NCBI GenBank assembly: GCA_001643535.1
Contig: LXTG01000060.1
Location: 1-5,422, forward strand
Reading direction: 5' to 3'
DNA length: 5,422 nt
DNA from: a candidate division NC10 bacterium SPGG6
GTDB taxonomy: Bacteria; Methylomirabilota; Methylomirabilia; Methylomirabilales; CSP1-5
Part shown: piece by piece, positions 1 through 4,410 of the stretch
How the letters are laid out: each line of letters opens with the position of its first letter
Position numbering within the stretch: position 1 is the stretch's first letter
Notes under the pieces: model-generated
What the model saw: only the letters and a program-made list of their open reading frames with translations
Database searches by the model: none
Told to the model about the DNA's origin: nothing
Made by a program: the position numbers and the translations under genes

Positions 1-709
1 CGGCGCACGTTCGCAAATCCTCCACCGCGAGGAGGAGCTTCTCGTGGTGAGTGAGGATGGCGCGTTCCGCCTGGAGGGCCTCCTCTTCACCCTCCACCAG
101 ATGCGCCACATCGATCTCCCGGATCTGGTGTTCCAGGACGTCCTTGCGCTGAGCCTTCTCCCGTTCGTCCCGCTCGAGCGCTTCCTGCTCTCCCTTCAGG
201 ACCTGCCATCGGCGGTACAGAGCCACATAGCCCCGAACCTCCTCCGTCAAGCCACCAAAGGCATCTAGAAGCTCGAGGTGCTGGCGGGGATTTCGTAGGA
301 GTACGCTCTCGTGCTGTCCATGAATGTCGACGAGATGTTCCCCCAAGGTCCTGAGCGTCGCCGCTCCCGTCATGGTTCCATTCACGTAGGCCCGGCTTCT
401 TCCCTCTCGGGCCAGGTGTCGCCGGAGGAAGAGGTCCTCTCCTTGTTCTAGTGGAATCCCCTGTGACGCCAGGAGATCACCCACCGGGTTTGCATGCGGA
501 ATAGCAAAGGCGGCTTCCACCACCGCCTCTTCAGCTCCTGACCGGACCAGCCCGGAGTCCCCTCGTGCCCCCAAGGCGAGCGCGAGTGCACTGATGACAA
601 TCGATTTGCCAGCCCCTGTCTCTCCCGTCAGGACATTCAGGCCGGGCCCGAAATTTGCCCGCACCTGTTCAACCACGGTGAAGTGTCGGATGGCGATCTC
701 CCGCAACAT
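1..709 (-). CDS. recN: DNA repair protein RecN, N-terminal part (runs off the window)
   Basis: RecN is an SMC-like ATPase acting in recombinational repair of double-strand breaks in the cytoplasm. The first 236 residues are visible and open to the window edge; the family is usually about 550-570 residues, so the rest lies to the left. The protein starts MLREIAIRHFTVVEQV. A Walker A motif (GETGAGKS) sits at residues 29-36, and the RecN-typical DIHGQHE motif is at about 128-134. From about residue 160 the sequence turns charged and Glu/Arg/Lys-rich, as expected for the start of the coiled-coil arm. Walker B and the signature motif are out of view. The ATG at 707-709 is chosen because GAGG (718-721) lies 8 nt upstream and the N-terminus matches the family. 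It follows nadK in the same direction after 115 bp of heptamer repeats, so cotranscription is likely but could be attenuated there. I am confident of the identity. Confidence 0.95.
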   Translation of the reverse strand, partial: MLREIAIRHFTVVEQVRANFGPGLNVLTGETGAGKSIVISALALALGARGDSGLVRSGAEEAVVEAAFAIPHANPVGDLLASQGIPLEQGEDLFLRRHLAREGRSRAYVNGTMTGAATLRTLGEHLVDIHGQHESVLLRNPRQHLELLDAFGGLTEEVRGYVALYRRWQVLKGEQEALERDEREKAQRKDVLEHQIREIDVAHLVEGEEEALQAERAILTHHEKLLLAVEDLRTCA

Positions 710-744
710 CACTCAAACCTCGTTGACCGATGACCGCCGGAATC

Positions 745-772
745 GTTCATGGTTCATAGTTCATGGTTCATA
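745..772. repeat. Heptamer array A, left arm (GTTCATR x4)
   Basis: Four tandem 7-bp units read GTTCATG, GTTCATA, GTTCATG, GTTCATA, that is, a perfect 14-bp direct repeat (745-758 and 759-772). The array lies between nadK and recN. Its last 12 bp (759-770) are perfectly complementary to 796-807 in the right arm. Two further heptamer-like words, GTTGACC (722-728) and GATGACC (729-735), lie between this arm and the recN ribosome binding site. The function is unknown. Confidence 0.9.
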
Positions 773-794
773 GCCTAAAAGGTCGGGGCGTACC

Positions 795-828
795 GTGAAC
801 CATGAACCCTGAACTGTGAACCGTTCAC
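795..828. repeat. Heptamer array A, right (inverted) arm
   Basis: The units GTGAACC, ATGAACC, CTGAACT and GTGAACC (795-822) are inverted relative to the left arm and more degenerate. The end forms the short palindrome GTGAACCGTTCAC (816-828), which runs through the nadK stop codon at 825-827. Together with 745-772 it can fold into an imperfect stem of about 26 bp with a 12-bp perfect core and a spacer of about 25 nt. Such a hairpin could attenuate transcription into recN or protect the nadK 3' end, but it lacks a T-run and is not a classical intrinsic terminator. Confidence 0.85.
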
Positions 829-1697
829 CGCTCTCCCCATTTGAGCTTCGACCGGAGGATCTCGTAGTAGCTCTTCTTGGGGGAGACGATCAGGGTAATT
901 TCTCGATCCGCCCGGCGAACCTCTACCAGATCCCGATACCGGAGGGGGAAGCCTACCTGCCCGTCCAGGGTGAGGTACACATCCTCATCCTGAGATTCGA
1001 GGGCCACCTGGACCCTGACCTCTTCCGGCAGGACCAAAGGGCGGTCGGTCAAGGTGTGCGGGCAGATTGGGACCAGAATGATGGCGCGCATGCTGGGAAA
1101 GAGGATTGGACCTCCGGCGGAGAGGCCGTACGCCGTGGAGCCGGTCGGGGTACAGACGATCAAGCCATCGGCTCGATAGGTAGTAACGTATTCCTGTTCA
1201 ACGAAGACTGCGAGGTCAACGATCCGGGCCAACGCCCCTTTCGTCATCACCGCGTCGTTCAAGACGACATGCTCGGCAATCGACTCCCCCCCACGCTGTA
1301 CTGACACCTGGAGGAGCATGCGGCGGCTCCCCCGATACTTCCCCGCGAGCACCAACCCCAAGATTGGGTAGAGCTCATCCAGCGTGATCTCCGTCAGGAA
1401 ACCCAATCCGCCCAGGTTCACCCCGAGAATGGGGACCTCGCCCGACTCCACCAATCTGGCGACCGAGAGGAGGGTTCCATCCCCCCCCAGTACTACCACG
1501 AGGTCTGCCATCCGGGGGAGATCCGCTTTTGCGATACCTGTCTCCTCGGCCCCCGCCAGGGCCGCGGTCTCCACGTCGAGGACGACCTCCCGATCTTTCG
1601 CCTTGAGCCAGGTGATGAGCTGTTGGAGCACATCCCGGGCCTCTGGCCGATGTGGCTTCGCTACGATTCCGACCCGTTTGAATAGCCCTGTTTCCAT
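825..1697 (-). CDS. nadK: NAD kinase (ATP/polyphosphate-dependent)
   Basis: NAD kinase phosphorylates NAD to NADP in the cytoplasm and is the only usual bacterial route to NADP. The 290-residue protein has the expected family length and motifs in order: GGDGT at 71-75 (phosphate-donor site and catalytic Asp), NLGGLGFL at 94-101, LND at 146-148, TPTGSTAY at 183-190 followed by SAGGP, CPHTLTDRPLV at 212-222, and LDGQ at 244-247. No truncation or missing key residue is seen. The ATG at 1695-1697 begins only 8 bp after the tlyA stop. Its Shine-Dalgarno GAGG (1704-1707) overlaps that TGA stop with 6-nt spacing, so translation is probably coupled to tlyA. The stop codon (825-827) lies inside the last unit of the heptamer repeat array that fills the gap to recN. 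Confidence 0.97.
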   Translation of the reverse strand: METGLFKRVGIVAKPHRPEARDVLQQLITWLKAKDREVVLDVETAALAGAEETGIAKADLPRMADLVVVLGGDGTLLSVARLVESGEVPILGVNLGGLGFLTEITLDELYPILGLVLAGKYRGSRRMLLQVSVQRGGESIAEHVVLNDAVMTKGALARIVDLAVFVEQEYVTTYRADGLIVCTPTGSTAYGLSAGGPILFPSMRAIILVPICPHTLTDRPLVLPEEVRVQVALESQDEDVYLTLDGQVGFPLRYRDLVEVRRADREITLIVSPKKSYYEILRSKLKWGER

Positions 1698-1703
1698 CCC
1701 AGA

Positions 1704-1708
1704 CCTCA
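1704..1708 (-). promoter_or_regulatory. nadK ribosome binding site overlapping tlyA stop
   Basis: TGAGG on the minus strand contains both the tlyA stop (TGA, 1706-1708) and a Shine-Dalgarno core GAGG (1704-1707) placed 6 nt from the nadK ATG. This arrangement favours translational coupling of nadK to tlyA and supports the nadK start chosen. Confidence 0.7.
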
Positions 1709-2533
1709 GCGAGGCTTCTCCTTTGACACCCGTGCAGGGCGGGAGTCGATCGTCTCTCCGATCAACCGTTCAACGTCCCCGGCCCCTTCTGGGACCGCGC
1801 CACTCCTCGTGAGGTGGACGAAGAACTCCCGATTTCCCTTGGCCCCCACGATCGGCGACGCACAAAGGCCCTTTACCTCTAGACCAAGCAGGCAAGCCGC
1901 ACTGACCACCCTCCGAATCGCCGCGCCATGTTTCGCGGGATCGCGAACCACCCCTCCCCTCCCCACCTCCCCCTTACCCACCTCAAACTGCGGTTTGATG
2001 AGGGCAACGATTTCGCCGGAGGGGGGAAGAAAGGCTACGATCGCGGGAAAAACGAGCGTGAGCGAGATGAAGGCGACATCGATCACCACAAGATCAGGAA
2101 GCTCGGGGAGCTGACTGGGGGTGAGATGCCGAACATTGACCCGTTCCAGGACCACGACTCGGGGATCGTGCCGGAGACGCTGGTGCAAGTGACCGTAGCC
2201 CACATCCAAAGCAACGACCCTGGCCGCGCGAGCCTGAAGGAGACAATCGGTAAAACCGCCGGTCCCCACCCCGACGTCAATGCAGACCCTGTCCTGGACA
2301 GAGATGCCAAAGACGTCGAGCGCGGCCCGAAGCTTGACGCCCCCTCGTCCGACGAAGGGATGCTTCGGACCCTCGATGGTGACCGCCGCGCCCGGCCCGA
2401 TCAGGGTTCCCGATTTATCGACGCGTTGACCATCGACTCGCACCTGCCCGGCGAGGATCAGTCCGCGCGCACGCTCTCGGCTCTCGACCAGCCCATCTTC
2501 GAGCAGGCGCAGATCCAAGCGTTTCCGCGCCAT
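1706..2533 (-). CDS. tlyA: TlyA family rRNA (cytidine-2'-O)-methyltransferase
   Basis: TlyA proteins use S-adenosylmethionine to 2'-O-methylate cytidine in rRNA (C1920 of 23S, and in some subtypes also C1409 of 16S); some homologues were first called hemolysins. Here 275 residues begin MARKRLDLRLLEDGLVESRE. An S4 RNA-binding domain covers about 1-60, followed by an FtsJ/RrmJ-like Rossmann methyltransferase domain. SAM motif I is at 86-93 (DVGVGTGG), followed by FTDCLL. The K-D-K-E catalytic tetrad can be placed at K67 (GGVKLRAAL), D152 (IDVAFISL), K180 (LIKPQFE) and E236 (REFFVHL). Three ATG codons stand in a row (2531-2539). I chose the third because AGGG (2541-2544) is 7 nt from it but only 1 and 4 nt from the others, and because MARKR matches family N-termini. 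Starting at 2539 adds two Met. The rRNA substrate is inferred from the family; which sites are modified cannot be told from the sequence. Confidence 0.95.
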   Translation of the reverse strand: MARKRLDLRLLEDGLVESRERARGLILAGQVRVDGQRVDKSGTLIGPGAAVTIEGPKHPFVGRGGVKLRAALDVFGISVQDRVCIDVGVGTGGFTDCLLQARAARVVALDVGYGHLHQRLRHDPRVVVLERVNVRHLTPSQLPELPDLVVIDVAFISLTLVFPAIVAFLPPSGEIVALIKPQFEVGKGEVGRGGVVRDPAKHGAAIRRVVSAACLLGLEVKGLCASPIVGAKGNREFFVHLTRSGAVPEGAGDVERLIGETIDSRPARVSKEKPR

Positions 2534-2549
2534 CATCATACCCTAAGCA

Positions 2550-2584
2550 ATCAGCCGTCCGCTGTCAGCTATCAGCGGTCAGCG
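2550..2584. repeat. Heptamer array B, left arm (RTCAGCN x5)
   Basis: Five tandem 7-bp units read ATCAGCC, GTCCGCT, GTCAGCT, ATCAGCG, GTCAGCG. They begin 5-6 bp upstream of the tlyA Shine-Dalgarno (2541-2544). The 12-mer at 2572-2583 is perfectly complementary to 2694-2705 in the right arm. Another register pairs 2567-2585 with 2699-2717 at 17 of 19 positions. The family is distinct in sequence from array A but has the same unit length and layout. Confidence 0.88.
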
Positions 2585-2685
2585 GCTACCATGGGACGAA
2601 GCAGAAAAGCACTCCACTACTAAACTGATTTTCTGCCGGTTCTCCAGGGTGCAAGCGTTCTGGCGTTCTGGAATCCTTGGGATCC
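2585..2685. other. Spacer between the arms of heptamer array B
   Basis: This is about 100 bp of non-coding sequence between the inverted arms. It holds a perfect 8-bp inverted repeat, GCAGAAAA (2601-2608) and TTTTCTGC (2629-2636), with a 20-nt loop. It also holds a tandem 8-bp repeat CGTTCTGG at 2656-2663 and 2664-2671. I see no convincing promoter, ORF or RNA gene. Many genomes with this gene order have ispA and dxs in this position; no trace of them is readable here. Confidence 0.5.
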
Positions 2686-2717
2686 TGCCGACAGCTGACC
2701 GCTGACGGCCGATAGCT
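2686..2717. repeat. Heptamer array B, right (inverted) arm
   Basis: The units TGCCGAC, AGCTGAC, CGCTGAC and GGCCGAT (2686-2713), followed by AGCT, form the inverted partner of 2550-2584. The arm ends 5-8 bp before the xseB stop codon (2722-2724). In a transcript covering xseB to tlyA the two arms could pair across a spacer of about 100 nt, placing a large hairpin between the two genes. Confidence 0.85.
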
Positions 2718-2721
2718 CTAC

Positions 2722-2961
2722 TTAGCCCTGACCCTCGTCGAAGGGCGATTCCAGGACCTCACCTCGCTCGTCCTTCAGGAGGATCGTGATGCGTCGCTCC
2801 GCCTCCTCCAGACGGTGGGTGCACACCTTTGTTAGATGAACGCCTTCCTCAAAAAGACGGAGCGACTCCTCCAGAGGAAGCTCCCCCGACTCTAACCGGT
2901 CCACGACCCCCTCAAGCCTGGCCAGCGCATCCTCGAATTTTATCTCTTTTTCGTCCGCCAT
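2722..2961 (-). CDS. xseB: Exodeoxyribonuclease VII small subunit
   Basis: XseB is the small, helical, non-catalytic subunit that binds in several copies to the XseA arm to form exonuclease VII. The 79-residue protein has the normal family length and the typical sequence MADEKEIKFEDALARLEGVVDRLESGELPLEESLRLFEEG in its first half (residues 1-40), then a second amphipathic helix containing HRLEEAERRI and a short acidic tail ending DEGQG. The ATG at 2959-2961 is chosen from the family N-terminus. An in-frame TTG at 3004-3006 would add 15 unmatched residues and is rejected. No strong Shine-Dalgarno is visible: a purine-rich GGGAGAG lies more than 10 nt upstream. Unlike many genomes, where xseA and xseB nearly touch or overlap, 167 bp separate them here. 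The heptamer array begins right after the TAA stop. Confidence 0.95.
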   Translation of the reverse strand: MADEKEIKFEDALARLEGVVDRLESGELPLEESLRLFEEGVHLTKVCTHRLEEAERRITILLKDERGEVLESPFDEGQG

Positions 2962-3005
2962 GGTTCTGCCACTCTCTCCCTTGCCGCCTACTGCTTCGAT
3001 TCGCA

Positions 3006-3021
3006 AATACGGTTACGTATT
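3006..3021 (-). other. Second small stem-loop in xseA-xseB gap
   Basis: AATACG and CGTATT form a perfect 6-bp stem with a 4-nt loop, 45 bp upstream of the xseB ATG. It is short enough to arise by chance. It is listed because it shares a lower-GC gap (about 44% by hand count over 3001-3128) with the 9-bp hairpin at 3074-3095. Confidence 0.35.
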
Positions 3022-3073
3022 CTTGTGAACTACATCAGAGATATTGCCCACTCAGCACTACGTCGAAGTCTAA

Positions 3074-3095
3074 ATAAGTTCGTCACCGAACTTAT
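3074..3095 (-). other. Perfect 9-bp stem-loop with GUGA tetraloop, xseA-xseB gap
   Basis: On the coding (minus) strand ATAAGTTCG pairs perfectly with CGAACTTAT around the loop GTGA, a GNRA-class tetraloop in RNA. It lies 34 bp after the xseA stop. The stem is AT-rich and is followed by TTTAGACTT rather than a U-run, so it is not a standard intrinsic terminator. A role in mRNA processing or 3'-end protection between xseA and xseB is possible but is inference. Confidence 0.6.
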
Positions 3096-3128
3096 GCATC
3101 GAAGGACTAGCCGATGATGGCCTTTTGT

Positions 3129-4337
3129 CTACTCCCTGCGCTCCTCCACCCGACAGATCAGTCCGCCCTCGGCCAGGAGCACCTCGACGCGTCCCCCTTC
3201 CGCGAGGGAGGCGGCACGCGTTACAATGCTGAGATCGGGAAGCCGCCGACAAACGCTGTACCCCCGAGCCAGGATGGCCAACGGGCTCAGCGAATCGAGC
3301 GTCGCCGCCGCGGTTCTGAGCTCCCCCCGCCAGAGGGCAAGGCGATGGCTCATGCCTGCCTGAAGAGCCAGCACCCCATCCCTGAGTCGCTCTCGCTGCC
3401 GCTTGATCCGCTCCAAGGGGTTGAGCAGCCGCAAGTGCCGCCCAAGACTCCGCAGTCGATCCCCGCTCCTCTCGGCCCGGCTCCGCACGTAACTCACCAG
3501 TCGACTCGTGAGATCGTCCACTCGCTGGATGAGTTCACCCTTTCGCGAGATGACGAGCTCGGCGGCCGCCGAAGGGGTCGGGGCTCGGACATCGGCGACA
3601 AAGTCGGCAATGGTAACGTCAGTCTCATGCCCCACCGCAGAGATAATCGGTGTCTGAGAGGCATAAATGGCGCGAGCCACCTCCTCTTCGTTAAAAGCCC
3701 AGAGGTCCTCGATGGATCCTCCTCCCCGGGCCACGATGATGACATCGAGATCCCCCCGCTTGTTCAGGACCTCTATCCCTTCCACGATCTCGCCTGCGGC
3801 CCGCTCGCCCTGGACCCTGACTGGGTAGATCAGGATCTCCACATTAGCGAACCGTCGGTGGATAATCTGAAGGATATCCCGGATCGCCGCTCCGGTCGGG
3901 GAGGTCACGATGCCGATTTTTTCCGGGAGGAGTGAGATCGGTCGCTTCCGGGCGGGGTCGAAAAGGCCCTCTGCCTCGAGACGAGTCTTGAGCTGCTCAA
4001 AGGCGAGCTGGAGCGCCCCGAGGCCCTTGGGTTCCATGGACTCCACATAGATTTGATATTCCCCTCGAGGCTCATAGATGGTCACATTGCCAAAGACGAT
4101 GACGGCCAGCCCATCCTCGGGGCGAAACTGAAGCGCGCGGTTGCTTCCTCGGAACATAACCGCACGGAGTTGTCCCCGCTCGTCTTTGAGAGTGAAGTAC
4201 ATGTGGCCCGAGGTGTGGTGTTTGAAGTTAGAGATCTCCCCCTCGACCCACACGCCGGTGAAGGTGTCCTCGATGAGGGCCTTGAGCTCGGTGGTAAGCT
4301 CACTGATGCTGTAGACGCGCGGTCTTCGCAATTCCAC
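3129..4337 (-). CDS. xseA: Exodeoxyribonuclease VII large subunit
   Basis: XseA is the catalytic subunit of exonuclease VII, which degrades single-stranded DNA from both ends into oligonucleotides. The protein is 402 residues, at the short end of a family often 400-460. An N-terminal OB-fold covers about 8-102, with GVWVEGEISNFK at 28-39 and SGHMYFTLKD at 43-52. The catalytic domain follows, with IGIVTSPTGAAIRDI at 141-155, ARGGGSIEDLWAFN at 203-216, and SAVGHETDVTIADFVAD at 233-249, continuing into RAPTPSAAAE. An Arg/Leu-rich helical arm runs about 265-345, and the C-terminal LARGYSV is at 356-362. The start shown is GTG at 4335-4337. An in-frame TTG at 4329-4331 gives MRRPRVYS and lies 8 nt from AGGGG (4340-4344), whereas the GTG is only 2 nt from it, so the TTG may be the true start. 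Upstream in frame there is a TAA stop. Identity is certain from motifs; the exact start is not. Confidence 0.96.
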   Translation of the reverse strand: MELRRPRVYSISELTTELKALIEDTFTGVWVEGEISNFKHHTSGHMYFTLKDERGQLRAVMFRGSNRALQFRPEDGLAVIVFGNVTIYEPRGEYQIYVESMEPKGLGALQLAFEQLKTRLEAEGLFDPARKRPISLLPEKIGIVTSPTGAAIRDILQIIHRRFANVEILIYPVRVQGERAAGEIVEGIEVLNKRGDLDVIIVARGGGSIEDLWAFNEEEVARAIYASQTPIISAVGHETDVTIADFVADVRAPTPSAAAELVISRKGELIQRVDDLTSRLVSYVRSRAERSGDRLRSLGRHLRLLNPLERIKRQRERLRDGVLALQAGMSHRLALWRGELRTAAATLDSLSPLAILARGYSVCRRLPDLSIVTRAASLAEGGRVEVLLAEGGLICRVEERRE

Positions 4338-4343
4338 AGCCCC

Positions 4344-4372
4344 TACTTAACATACGCCCCCTCCCTTGTCAA
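4344..4372 (-). promoter_or_regulatory. Possible sigma70-type promoter for xseA
   Basis: A perfect -35 word TTGACA (4367-4372) is followed after 17 nt by the weak -10 candidate TAAGTA (4344-4349). If it is used, transcription would begin near 4337, at or next to the GTG start codon, giving a leaderless or nearly leaderless xseA mRNA. The -10 match is poor, so the call is tentative. Read-through from comEC across the 73-bp gap is the alternative. Confidence 0.3.
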
Positions 4373-4410
4373 ACCTTTCACCGGCTCATGACTCCGCCTG
4401 AATCCCCCGC

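Noticed and set aside
745..828. CRISPR-like repeat array
   Set aside because: Units are 7 bp and contiguous, without unique spacers, and inverted arms are present, so it is a tandem heptamer array and not CRISPR.
816..1304. Plus-strand open frame (162 codons) opposite nadK
   Set aside because: It is antisense to the NAD kinase motifs, and its start lies in the repeat arm.
1928..2623. Plus-strand open frame (231 codons) opposite tlyA
   Set aside because: It is antisense to the conserved TlyA frame, runs into the heptamer repeats at its end, and resembles no protein family I recognise.
2601..2636. Rho-independent terminator after xseB
   Set aside because: The 8-bp stem has a 20-nt loop, is A/T-rich with the T-run inside the stem, and no U-tract follows it. 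It does not fit an intrinsic terminator.
2962..3006. Longer xseB start at an in-frame TTG (3004-3006)
   Set aside because: The 15 added residues do not resemble XseB N-termini, whereas the ATG at 2959-2961 gives the canonical MADEKEIKFEDAL.
3114..3935. Long plus-strand open frame (273 codons) opposite xseA
   Set aside because: It is fully antisense to a clearly conserved xseA, has low-complexity Pro/Arg/Ser-rich content with no recognisable domain, and is the kind of shadow frame expected in high-GC genes.
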